A stretch of 64,000 bases of DNA from Cellulomonas gelida. GTDB taxonomy: Bacteria > Actinomycetota > Actinomycetes > Actinomycetales > Cellulomonadaceae. The stretch lies in the NCBI RefSeq assembly GCF_006538725.1, contig NZ_BJLQ01000005.1:62001-126000 (forward strand). The letters are read 5' to 3'. The stretch's first letter is position 1; each line of letters starts with the position of its first letter. Below are positions 26,091 to 34,435 of the stretch, piece after piece. The notes under the pieces are model-generated. The model did no database searches. It saw only the letters and a list, made by a program, of their open reading frames with translations, and was not told the origin of the DNA. The position numbers and the translations under genes are program-made.

Positions 26091-27079
26091 TGGCCGACCT
26101 GCGCGCCGGGCTCATCGGCCTGGGGATGATGGGGCGCCACCACGCGCGCGTGCTGCGCTCGCTGCCGGGCGTCCAGCTCGTCGCCGTCGCGGACCCCGCG
26201 GGCGACCCGCACGGCGTCGCCAACGGCCTGCCGGTCGGCAGCTCGGTCGAGGACCTCATCGCGGCCGGCGTCGACTACGTGACGGTCGCGGTGCCCACGA
26301 CCTACCACGAGCAGATCGCGATCACGCTCGCGGAGGCGGGCGTGCACGCGCTCGTCGAGAAGCCGCTGGCACCCGACACCCCGTCCGCGCAGCGCGTCGC
26401 CGACGCGTTCGCGTCGCGCGGGCTCGTCGGGGCCGTCGGCCACATCGAGCGCTACAACCCGGCCCTGCAGAACCTGCGCGAGCGGCTCGCGGCGGGCGAC
26501 CTCGGTGACGTCTACCAGGTCGTCACGCGCCGCCAGGGGCCGTTCCCGGCCCGGATCGCCGACGTCGGCGTGGTCAAGGACCTCGCGACCCACGACATCG
26601 ACCTGACCGCGTGGGTCACCCAGTCGCCGTTCGTGTCCGTCGCCGCGCAGACGTCGCTGCAGAGCGGGCGCCAGCACGAGGACATGGTCGCGGTCGTCGG
26701 CAAGCTCGCCGACGGCACCGTGACCAGCCACCTGGTGAACTGGCTGTCGCCGTTCAAGGAGCGCGTGACGGTCGTGACCGGTGAGCGCGGAGCGTTCGTC
26801 GCGGACACCCTCACCGCCGACCTGACGTTCTACGCGAACGGCACGGTCCCCACGACGTGGGAGTCGATCGCGAAGTTCCGTGGCGTGAGCGAGGGCGACG
26901 TGGTCCGCTTCGCGATCCCGAAGCCCGAGCCGCTGCGCACCGAGCACGAGGCGTTCCGTGACGCGGTGCTCGGCAAGGAGGTCGACATCGTCACGATGCA
27001 GGACGGCCTCGCGACCGTGCGCGTCGCGGAGGCCGTGCTCGCCTCGGCCGCGTCGGGCACCACGCAGCAGCTCGTCTGA
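26090..27079 (+). CDS. Gfo/Idh/MocA oxidoreductase (WbpB/WlbA-like)
   Basis: 329 aa. The N-terminal Rossmann fold has GLIGLGMMGRHHARVL, and the catalytic-site motif is VEKPLAPD, with Lys in the EKP signature. A C-terminal alpha/beta domain includes KDLATHDIDLTAWV. WbpB/WlbA oxidises C3 of UDP-GlcNAcA with NAD, giving the keto substrate for the aminotransferase. Linkage to the WbpE/D-like genes supports this role, though related oxidoreductases act on other sugars. A strong hairpin follows the stop. Confidence 0.87.
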   Translation: MADLRAGLIGLGMMGRHHARVLRSLPGVQLVAVADPAGDPHGVANGLPVGSSVEDLIAAGVDYVTVAVPTTYHEQIAITLAEAGVHALVEKPLAPDTPSAQRVADAFASRGLVGAVGHIERYNPALQNLRERLAAGDLGDVYQVVTRRQGPFPARIADVGVVKDLATHDIDLTAWVTQSPFVSVAAQTSLQSGRQHEDMVAVVGKLADGTVTSHLVNWLSPFKERVTVVTGERGAFVADTLTADLTFYANGTVPTTWESIAKFRGVSEGDVVRFAIPKPEPLRTEHEAFRDAVLGKEVDIVTMQDGLATVRVAEAVLASAASGTTQQLV

Positions 27080-27085
27080 GCATCC

Positions 27086-27132
27086 GTACGGCGAACGCCC
27101 GGTCCCCCCGCGGGGCCGGGCGTTCGTCGTAC
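27086..27132. terminator. Bidirectional hairpin terminator
   Basis: CGAACGCCCGG (27092-27102) pairs with CCGGGCGTTCG (27116-27126). The stem can extend outward with GTACG/CGTAC across a G-T mismatch, and the loop can fold further. It sits between the convergent oxidoreductase and SpoIID genes and could serve both. Confidence 0.8.
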
Positions 27133-27153
27133 GGGCGTTCGTCGTGCGGGTGG

Positions 27154-28503
27154 TCAGCGCTGGACGGTCACCGTGAACAGGGTCGACCGCAGGCCGAGCG
27201 CGATCCGGAACGCGTCGCCGCTCACGGTCGTCGTGCCGCCCGTGCCCGTGAGCTTCACCGACGTCGCGCGGCCGCCGTAGGCACCCTTGCCGTCCCGCGT
27301 GATGCTGACCGAGGTCACCGTGCCGACCGACGGGTATGCCGCGGCCAGCGTCGCCTTGCTGACCGTGAGGTTCCACGTGAACGCGTCGTACGGGTCCGGC
27401 TTGGCCTTGAGGTACGGCTGGGAGCCGGCGACCGAGTAGCCGCCGTTCGACGCGCTGAACTGCGTGAACGCGGGCTTGCCCCCGTAGGTGCGGATGAGTC
27501 CGGCGGTCGCCTTCACGGCCGCGTCCGTGGCGGCCGTCGTGTGCGTCGCCGTCCGGCGGCCCTTGAGGTCGTACGACGCGGCGCCCTTGAACACCTGGCA
27601 GGACGTCGTGTCGCACGTGTCCCACCACCACGGCCGGTAGCCGCCTGACTGCTCGTAGGACGCGTACGTGCGTGCGGCGATCGCCTGCGCACCGAGCGCC
27701 TGGGCGTGCCAGTAGGACGGCATCTCGGCGGGCACCACCGAGCGCAGGTAGGACCGGTAGCTCGACGTCAGCGTCACGCTGACCGCGCGCGTCGCGGGGT
27801 CCGTGAGGTCCGCGTTGAGCGACCCCAGGTACTCGTTCGCGGTGCTGCCGACGACGTTGCGGACCGTCAGGTCGGAGTCGGAGACGGTGACCCGCTTCGC
27901 GTTCGCGAGCGTGCGTGCGATCGCGGTGCTCGTCACGGTGGTCCACTTGCCGCCCGCACTGGCCTGCAGCCGCCAGCCGGAGCTGAGCCGGCTCACGCGC
28001 CACCGCGCGGGCGTGACGGTGCGGGTCCCGCTCTTCACCGTGGTCGGCAGCGCGATGAGCGATCCTGCGGTGCCCTTCGTCGGGTCGGAGCCGCGCAGAC
28101 GCAGGCCCGACTCGGCGACGACGTCGAGCTTGCCGTCGGTGTCACCGCGCAGCCACACGTCGATCGAGCGCGTGTCCGACAGCCGCGCGGGCGAGGTGCC
28201 CGGGTAGTAGATCGCGGCGATCTTCTGCGCGGACTGGCCCTTCTCGGCCCGGCCCTTGGCGCCGTACTGCGAGAGCCCGATGCCGTGCCCGAACCCCCGT
28301 CCCGCGATGACGAGGTCCCCCGCCGCGGCCGGCACCGCACCGCGGGGCGTGGCAGCCAGGGCCGCGACCGCGGAGTCCGGCCCTGCGCCGTCCGGTCCTG
28401 CTCCGTCCGGCGACGTCGGGGCGGCCGCCGCCGGGGCGACGAGCCCCGCGACCACGAGCGCGGCGAGCGCGCCGGCACCGAGGAACCGCCTGCGCGCGGT
28501 CAC
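27154..28503 (-). CDS. Secreted SpoIID/LytB-domain protein
   Basis: 449 aa, GTG start. A signal peptide is present (basic MTARRR, hydrophobic core, cleavage probably after APAAAA near residue 28). The SpoIID domain begins at VIAGRGFGHGIGLSQYGAKG and continues through VVPAEMPSYWHAQALGAQAI, ARTYASYEQSGG and YSVAGSQPYLKAKPDPYD. SpoIID of Bacillus is a lytic transglycosylase that cleaves denuded glycan strands; this actinobacterial version would act on the wall, but activity is not shown. The start overlaps the epimerase stop (GTGA), so it is the last gene of a coupled four-gene operon. Confidence 0.88.
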   Translation of the reverse strand: MTARRRFLGAGALAALVVAGLVAPAAAAPTSPDGAGPDGAGPDSAVAALAATPRGAVPAAAGDLVIAGRGFGHGIGLSQYGAKGRAEKGQSAQKIAAIYYPGTSPARLSDTRSIDVWLRGDTDGKLDVVAESGLRLRGSDPTKGTAGSLIALPTTVKSGTRTVTPARWRVSRLSSGWRLQASAGGKWTTVTSTAIARTLANAKRVTVSDSDLTVRNVVGSTANEYLGSLNADLTDPATRAVSVTLTSSYRSYLRSVVPAEMPSYWHAQALGAQAIAARTYASYEQSGGYRPWWWDTCDTTSCQVFKGAASYDLKGRRTATHTTAATDAAVKATAGLIRTYGGKPAFTQFSASNGGYSVAGSQPYLKAKPDPYDAFTWNLTVSKATLAAAYPSVGTVTSVSITRDGKGAYGGRATSVKLTGTGGTTTVSGDAFRIALGLRSTLFTVTVQR

Positions 28504-29567
28504 GGTCGACGCTCCTGCAGCACGGCGGCGACCCGCCGGGCGGCGTCACCCGTCCCGTACGGCGTCGCCTGCGGCAGCGCACCGGCTCCGCGCAGGACGA
28601 CCTCGTCCAGCCGCGCGAGCTCCGCGATGGTCGGCACGAGCATGTTCCAGCCCCCTTCGAGCGTCTCGACCCACTCGGTCTCGGTGCGCAGCGTGGTGCA
28701 CGGTCGCCCGAGGAGGTAGGCCTCCTTCTGCAGTCCCCCTGAGTCTGTCACCACGGCGCTCGCTCCGAGGACGGCCGCGACCATCTCGTGGTACGGCAGC
28801 GGGTCCGCCACGACGATCGAGCCCTGGTCCAGCGCGATCCCCTGGGCTGCGGCCTTCGCCCGCAACCGGGGGTGCGCCAGGAGCAGCACCGGCACGCGCA
28901 GCCGGGCGAGCGCGCCGACGATCGCCGCGAGCCGCACGGGGTCGTCGGTGTTCTCCGCGCGGTGGATGGTCGCGACGACGTGCTCCCCCACGGGCGCGCC
29001 TGCCACCCGCGTCCCGGCCGCGAGGACCGCGTCCCGCACGCGGAAGCACACGTCGGTCATGACGTCGCCGACGAGCTCCGTGCGCGCCGCGAGCCCCTCG
29101 GCGGAGAGGTGGTCGACCGCGACCTGGGTCGGTGCGAGCAGCAGGTCCGCGGCGTGGTCCGTGAGCACGCGGTTGTGCTCCTCGGGCATGCGGCGGTTGA
29201 ACGAGCGCAGCCCTGCCTCGAGGTGGGCGAGCGGGAGGTGGATCTTGACCGCGGCGAGCGCGGCCGCGAGCGTCGAGTTCGTGTCGCCGTAGACGAGCAC
29301 CCAGTCGGGCCGCTGCTCGTCCATGACCGACTCGAGCGGGCCGAGCATCGCGCCGGTCTGCGCGCCGTGCGAGCCCGACCCGACCGCGAGGTGCACGTCG
29401 GGCGCCGGGATCCGCAGGTCCGCGAAGAACACGTCGGACAGCTCGGGGTCGTAGTGCTGCCCCGTGTGGACGATCACGTGCTCGATCCCCGAGTCGTCGA
29501 ACGCCGCCGCGACGGGCGCGAGCTTGACGAACTGGGGGCGCGCGCCGACGACGCTCAGCACCCTCAC
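28500..29567 (-). CDS. UDP-HexNAc 2-epimerase (WecB/WbpI-like)
   Basis: 355 aa from a GTG that overlaps the upstream stop; VRVLSVVGARPQFVKLAP is the standard family start. Family motifs are VHTGQHYDPELSD, VYGDTNSTLAAALAA, HLEAGLRSFNRRMPEE, IHRAENTDDP and VVTDSGGLQKEAYLLG. It inverts C2 of UDP-GlcNAc, or of UDP-GlcNAc3NAcA in the WbpI/WlbD subgroup. Given the WbpB/E/D-like set 1.4 kb away, the latter is attractive, but the subgroup cannot be settled by eye. It is oddly placed inside a wall-hydrolase operon with 4-base overlaps on both sides. Confidence 0.9.
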   Translation of the reverse strand: MRVLSVVGARPQFVKLAPVAAAFDDSGIEHVIVHTGQHYDPELSDVFFADLRIPAPDVHLAVGSGSHGAQTGAMLGPLESVMDEQRPDWVLVYGDTNSTLAAALAAVKIHLPLAHLEAGLRSFNRRMPEEHNRVLTDHAADLLLAPTQVAVDHLSAEGLAARTELVGDVMTDVCFRVRDAVLAAGTRVAGAPVGEHVVATIHRAENTDDPVRLAAIVGALARLRVPVLLLAHPRLRAKAAAQGIALDQGSIVVADPLPYHEMVAAVLGASAVVTDSGGLQKEAYLLGRPCTTLRTETEWVETLEGGWNMLVPTIAELARLDEVVLRGAGALPQATPYGTGDAARRVAAVLQERRP

Positions 29568-31780
29568 CGCAGGACCTGGACCACGGCGTCGGGCACCGCG
29601 CCCACTCCTCCCGCGACGAACAGCTGGGGCACCTGCCGCGCCGCGAGCCACGCGACCGTGGGCGGTGGCGCGCTCGAACCCGCGGTGAGCAGCGTGAGTC
29701 GTCCGAGCACACCGCCCGTGAGCGAGTCGACGAGGTTGGCGTCCTTGCCGGAGGCGATCAGCACGGCCCCCGTCCCGACACGCGACTCGTAGGCCGTCGC
29801 GACCGCGGCGGCCGTCGCGTAGCGGTCGTCGCCCGCGAGCCGCGAGAACGTCAGGCCCGCGGCCCCGAGCGCGGCCGTGACGTCGCCCGTCACGACGCCC
29901 GTGCCGCCCACGACGACCGCCGACCTCGCCCCGAGCGCGGTCAGCGCGTCCTGGGTGACGGCGGGCACCGCGTTGCGGGGCACCAGCAGGATCGGCTGCC
30001 CGGTCGCCGCGGCCGGTCCCCCGGCGGCGGCGGCGTCGACGAGGTTCGCCGCGACACCGGACGCGACGACGACGTTCGTCGCCTTGCCGAAGGCCCGCGC
30101 CACCGCGGCGGCCGTCGCGTAGCGGTCGTCGCCCGCGAGGCGCGTGACCTCCAGGCCTGCCTTGCGCAGCGTGGTGACGACCTTCGAGCCGAGCACGCCC
30201 GTGCCGCCGACGAGAGTCGCGTGCGTCGCGCCCCTGCGGGCGAGCTCGTCGAGCGTGGCCTGCGGCACCGTCGTGCTCGTCGCGAGGAGCACCGGCGCCT
30301 TGAGCGTGCGGGCGTACGGTGCGGCGACGAGCCCGTCGACGAGCGACTTCTGCTCACCCGAGACGATCACGACCTCGGTCCCGCTCGGGTACGCGGCGCG
30401 TCCGATCGCGGCGGCCGTGGCGTAGCGGTCGTCCCCCGCCAGGCGCTGGACCGCCGACAACGAGCCCACCGAGAAGTAGGCGGACCGCAGGCCCATCCTG
30501 GTCCGCACGCCGTCGGTCGTCGTCTTCGTGAGCAGGTTCGCGCTCTTACCGCTCGACGACGTCGCCCGCAGCTGCATCACCGCGCCCGAGCTCGCGCGCT
30601 GGGTCACCTTCAGCGTGGCGACGTCAGGCAGCGTCGGGAACTTCGCGCGGACCTGCGCCTGGGTGAACGTCGCCTGCCAGCTCGCGTACGGGTTGCGCAC
30701 GCGCGAGTCGACGGACCACTTGTCGTCGCGGGTCCGCAGGTAGGGCAGGGTCGCGCTGCCCCACACGTCCTCGGAGTTCGTGGTGCGGCCGCCTGTGGAC
30801 GACGAGTAGTACGTCTCCGCGAGCTTGCCCCCGGGCGCCACGACGACCTGGGCACCGTCCTTGGTGCGCGTCGCGTTCACCGCCGCGACCCAGTACTTGC
30901 CGTAGCCCGGCTCGTTCTCCTTGTTCCAGCCGGTGAACTTCTGGTCCGTCGTCTCGTCGGTCAGGTGGGCGTTGAGCCCCGAGCGCACGCCCGCCTCGAC
31001 CTTGCGGTAGGCGTACGTGCGCGCGGCGATCGCCTGGGCCTGCAGCGCCGCGGACGGCCACGACGCGGGCATCTCCGCGATGCCGTAGAGGTACTCGCTG
31101 TTGAGCCGGAGCGTGTTGACGACGTTCGTCCCGCCACCCAGCGGCCCGAACGACAGCATGCCGCGCGCGTACCGGACCGCGCCGCTGCCCGCATTGGCCC
31201 ACGGCACGCTCACCACGCCACCCGACCAGCTCAGCCGCAGCTCGGACCACGTGGTCGGGTTCGTGCGGTACTCGACGCCGTCGGCGACCACCACCACGCG
31301 GCCCGTCCCGCTCGCGTTGGAGTACGTGAAGGTCAGCGAGCTCGCCGTGATCGAGCGGGTCGTGCTCGGAGCCGTGCCGAGCGTCCACGTGGTCGCGGAG
31401 TCACGCGAGACCGTGACCGAGCGGACGCCCGTGAGCACCTGGACGCGGATCTGCGGGTCGTCGGCGCGGCGCGCGACCGTCGCGGGCTCGTAGTAGTGCT
31501 CGAGGATGCCCGCACCCGAGTACCCGTCGAGCGCCATGCCGTAGGCGCCGTACTGGGACATGCCCAGGCCGTGGCCCCAGCCGCTCCCGGAGAACGTGAA
31601 CGTCGACGGGACGGCCGCCGCCCGCGCGCGGGGCGCCTCGGCGGGGACGGCCGCCGCTGCCGCCGGGGCCGCGGCGAGGCCGACGACGAGAGCGCCGATC
31701 GCCCACGCGGCGACGCACCCGAGCGCGCCCCGCAGTCCGCGGCGACCGCGTCCGGTCGTCGGCTGGTGCGTTGGGGTCAT
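29564..31780 (-). CDS. Secreted SpoIID-domain protein with three cell-wall-binding (CWB2) repeats
   Basis: 738 aa. The signal peptide (ALGCVAAWAIGALVVGLAAA, cleavage near residue 43) is followed by the SpoIID domain from about residue 57 (SGSGWGHGLGMSQYGAYGM) to about 435, including AEMPASWPSAALQAQAIAAR. Three CWB2 repeats fill residues about 440-738, each starting RLAGDDRYATAAA and carrying a VVVGGTGVV-like core. CWB2 triplets anchor proteins non-covalently to an anionic wall polysaccharide in Clostridioides difficile. This protein is probably a wall-anchored glycan-strand hydrolase; the enzymatic role is inferred. Confidence 0.9.
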   Translation of the reverse strand: MTPTHQPTTGRGRRGLRGALGCVAAWAIGALVVGLAAAPAAAAAVPAEAPRARAAAVPSTFTFSGSGWGHGLGMSQYGAYGMALDGYSGAGILEHYYEPATVARRADDPQIRVQVLTGVRSVTVSRDSATTWTLGTAPSTTRSITASSLTFTYSNASGTGRVVVVADGVEYRTNPTTWSELRLSWSGGVVSVPWANAGSGAVRYARGMLSFGPLGGGTNVVNTLRLNSEYLYGIAEMPASWPSAALQAQAIAARTYAYRKVEAGVRSGLNAHLTDETTDQKFTGWNKENEPGYGKYWVAAVNATRTKDGAQVVVAPGGKLAETYYSSSTGGRTTNSEDVWGSATLPYLRTRDDKWSVDSRVRNPYASWQATFTQAQVRAKFPTLPDVATLKVTQRASSGAVMQLRATSSSGKSANLLTKTTTDGVRTRMGLRSAYFSVGSLSAVQRLAGDDRYATAAAIGRAAYPSGTEVVIVSGEQKSLVDGLVAAPYARTLKAPVLLATSTTVPQATLDELARRGATHATLVGGTGVLGSKVVTTLRKAGLEVTRLAGDDRYATAAAVARAFGKATNVVVASGVAANLVDAAAAGGPAAATGQPILLVPRNAVPAVTQDALTALGARSAVVVGGTGVVTGDVTAALGAAGLTFSRLAGDDRYATAAAVATAYESRVGTGAVLIASGKDANLVDSLTGGVLGRLTLLTAGSSAPPPTVAWLAARQVPQLFVAGGVGAVPDAVVQVLR
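29802..29839. repeat. 38-bp direct repeat, copy 1, in CWB2 coding sequence
   Basis: This stretch is identical to 30102-30139, exactly 300 bases away, and encodes LAGDDRYATAAAV on the minus strand. A near-identical copy with one mismatch lies at about 32331-32368 in the neighbouring amidase gene, a potential recombination point. Confidence 0.75.
30102..30139. repeat. 38-bp direct repeat, copy 2, in CWB2 coding sequence
   Basis: Identical to 29802-29839. Recombination between the copies would remove one whole CWB2 repeat (100 codons) in frame. Confidence 0.75.
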
Positions 31781-34302
31781 CTCACCGCGCCGATCAGGAG
31801 TCGTGCCGTCGCGGGGGTGATCGCCCCCGGGCCGCCGGCGAGGTCAAGGGTTGTCGTCCCGACCGAGGTCAGCCAGGACTGCACCGCGGTGTGGCTGCTC
31901 GCACCGGGCACGAGCACGACGAGCCGGCCGAGCGCACCGGCTGTCACGGAGTCGATCAGGTGCGCGTCCTTGCCCGCCGCGACGACCACGCGGCGCGTGC
32001 CGACGCGGTCGGCGAAGCCCTTCGCGGTCGCGAGCGCGGTGCCGTACCGGTCGTCGCCCGCGTAGCGCACGACCGTGCCCTTGGTGACGAACTCGACCTG
32101 CTCGGCCGTCGCGCCGGAGACCGCGCCGGTCCCACCGACGATCGTCGTGCGCGTGACCTTGCGGGCGATGATCGCGCTGCGCGTCGCGGTCGGGAGCTTC
32201 TTGCGCGTCGTGAGCAGCACGGGCTGGTCGGTCGCGGCGGCGGCGCCACCCGCGGCGGCCGCGTCGACCAGGTGCGCCTGCTCGCCCGAGGCGAGCACGG
32301 CCTGCGACGACGCCGGCATCGCGCGCGCCACCGCGGCGGCCGTGGCGTAGCGGTCGTCGCCCGCGAGGCGCTGCACGTCGTCGACGCCCAGGCGGCGCAG
32401 CTCACGCGACAGCGCCGTCCCCAGCACACCCGTCCCACCCACGAGCCACACGCGTGACGGCGCTCGCGCGATGATCTCGGCCCGGGTCGCCGCCGGGAGC
32501 GCGTCGCGCGCCGAGAGCAGCACGGGTGCCTTGCGGGACGCGGCGAACGGACCCGCGACCAGGCCGTCCACGATCGACGCCTGCGTCCCGGCGACCAGCA
32601 CGACCTCGTCCGAGCTCGACGAGCCCGCACCGCCGAGCGCGACAGCCGTCGCCCACCGGTCGGACCCGCCCCAGCGCGACAGCCCGCACGTCTCCTTGCC
32701 GTACCCGCCCGAGGGCAGCCGCTCGACCCACACGGTGTCGGTCAGCCCGTGCCTGGTCGTCGTGATCCGGTAGATGCCCGCGGGTGCGCGCGCGCCACTG
32801 TCGCGGTTGCCGTCCCACGCGACGTCGACCCAGCCGCGGCCGCTGCCGGACAGCCGCCGCACGACCGTCCCGGAGCACGCCGAGCGCACGGTCGCCGACC
32901 AGCTCGTCGTCGACGCGTTGTAGGCCTGGGCGACGACGGGGTCCCCCGGCGACGCCCACGTGGTCCGGCCGCGCGACTCGACGCGCTGCACCTGGTCAGC
33001 GGCGTAGGAGCGGATCGTGCCCAGCCGGTCGTACGTCCGCTGGCCCGGGCACGCGGTCGAGGCGACGTCCCGGTGGCCCATGATCACGGGCAGCGAACCG
33101 GTCCAGCCGGGCTTGCGCACGGGGTGCGTGCTGCCCTCGCGCGCCGTGAGCACGGTCGTGCCGAGGGGGTCGCGCGCGAACGTCGCGAGCTTCCACGCCG
33201 CGACCTGGGCGACCGAGCGCAGCGCTGCGTCGGGCGGCGTGGTGCCGGTGAAGTCGCCGATGATCGCGATGCCGATGGTGTTCGTGTTGAAGCCGCCCGA
33301 GTGCACGCCCAGCGGGATCTGGTCGATCGAGCCCTTGCGCCCCTCGTACACGGTGCCGAACCGGTCGACGAGGAAGTGGTACCCGACGTCGCTCCAGCCG
33401 CGACCCTTCACGTGGTACTCGTAGATGCCGCGCACGAGCGCGGGAGCCTGGGCCCGCGAGTAGCCGTTGGCGTTGACCGTGTGGTGCACGACCGCTGCCT
33501 GGATGGTCGAGCTCCAGTCGATCGGCTTGCGGATCGACTCGTCCGCGTGCCACTGCGCACGCGTCACGAGCGCGGGCCGCAGCCGCGACGGGCTCACGCC
33601 GGCGCTCGCGGCCTCGACACCTTCCTCGGTGCCGTCCTCGACCTCGGTGCCGTCCTCGACCCCGGCGTCGGCGCGCGCCGCGCTGTCGGGCACCGAGGAG
33701 ACCGTGGCGTCGGCCAGGTCCTCGACGCCCGCGTCGACGAGCGTCGCGGCGAGCCCGGTGGGCGCGATGCCGCTGGCGGTCTCGACGCGCACCTGGAGCC
33801 CGTCGGCGCCGGTGCGGACGTACGGCGTGGTGCCGGGACGCGCGTGCGCGGCCTCGGCGGTGCCCGCGTCGGGCGCCTCGGGGTCGATCTCGAGCTCGGC
33901 CCAGCTCGACCACGAGTCGTCGTGCCGCGTGCGCACCAGCACGCGCTCGACGTCCGCACCCGTCGCCCACGTCACCCCGACGACGTCGAAGTCCGTGGTG
34001 GCGCGGGCCGGGGTCAGCACGGCGAGCCTGCCGGCGTGGCCCGCGTGCTCCTCGTCGATCTCGACGGGTAGCGCGAGCGAGGCCCGGCTCGTGGCGTCGA
34101 CGCCGGCGGCGAGCGGCACGGTGGTCGTCGAGACGGGCGCGTCGGGTGCGAGCGGGACGAACGAGGTGGCCGCGTCCGCCGTCGAGGCAGGGGGTGCGGC
34201 GGACACCGCGGGCGCGAGGGTCACGACGAGCGCGGTCGCGACCGCACCGGCGAGCAGGGGCCGGCCGACCGCCTGCGGTACGCGTGCTCGGCGAGGTCGC
34301 AT
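31777..34302 (-). CDS. N-acetylmuramoyl-L-alanine amidase (PGRP/Amidase_2) with three CWB2 repeats
   Basis: 841 aa from ATG MRPRRARVPQ; an upstream in-frame start adds 22 residues before the signal peptide and is not favoured. The signal peptide spans about residues 1-36. An N-terminal beta domain (about 45-200) is followed by the PGRP-type amidase at about 245-430, with zinc ligands in AAVVHHTVN and GHRDVASTACPG and the motif DVGYHFLVDRFGTVYEGR. After a linker, three CWB2 repeats span about 535-841. It would cut the bond between muramic acid and the stem peptide. It is the first gene of the coupled minus-strand operon. Confidence 0.93.
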   Translation of the reverse strand: MRPRRARVPQAVGRPLLAGAVATALVVTLAPAVSAAPPASTADAATSFVPLAPDAPVSTTTVPLAAGVDATSRASLALPVEIDEEHAGHAGRLAVLTPARATTDFDVVGVTWATGADVERVLVRTRHDDSWSSWAELEIDPEAPDAGTAEAAHARPGTTPYVRTGADGLQVRVETASGIAPTGLAATLVDAGVEDLADATVSSVPDSAARADAGVEDGTEVEDGTEEGVEAASAGVSPSRLRPALVTRAQWHADESIRKPIDWSSTIQAAVVHHTVNANGYSRAQAPALVRGIYEYHVKGRGWSDVGYHFLVDRFGTVYEGRKGSIDQIPLGVHSGGFNTNTIGIAIIGDFTGTTPPDAALRSVAQVAAWKLATFARDPLGTTVLTAREGSTHPVRKPGWTGSLPVIMGHRDVASTACPGQRTYDRLGTIRSYAADQVQRVESRGRTTWASPGDPVVAQAYNASTTSWSATVRSACSGTVVRRLSGSGRGWVDVAWDGNRDSGARAPAGIYRITTTRHGLTDTVWVERLPSGGYGKETCGLSRWGGSDRWATAVALGGAGSSSSDEVVLVAGTQASIVDGLVAGPFAASRKAPVLLSARDALPAATRAEIIARAPSRVWLVGGTGVLGTALSRELRRLGVDDVQRLAGDDRYATAAAVARAMPASSQAVLASGEQAHLVDAAAAGGAAAATDQPVLLTTRKKLPTATRSAIIARKVTRTTIVGGTGAVSGATAEQVEFVTKGTVVRYAGDDRYGTALATAKGFADRVGTRRVVVAAGKDAHLIDSVTAGALGRLVVLVPGASSHTAVQSWLTSVGTTTLDLAGGPGAITPATARLLIGAVR

Positions 34303-34435
34303 CGAGGTGCCCTTCACTGCCGACGTCGGGTGATCCGGGCATGGAGGAAGGGCCCGAACCGCCGTCACAGTAATTCACACCTGTCACACGTGCACGTTTC
34401 GCGGACCGTCGGCGCGCCGCGTCGTGGAGCGGGTC

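Noticed and set aside
27154-31780. SpoIID genes as evidence of sporulation
   Set aside because: SpoIID/LytB domains are frequent in non-sporulating bacteria, and no other sporulation engulfment genes are present; the SpoIIM-like protein belongs to a broad DUF95 family.
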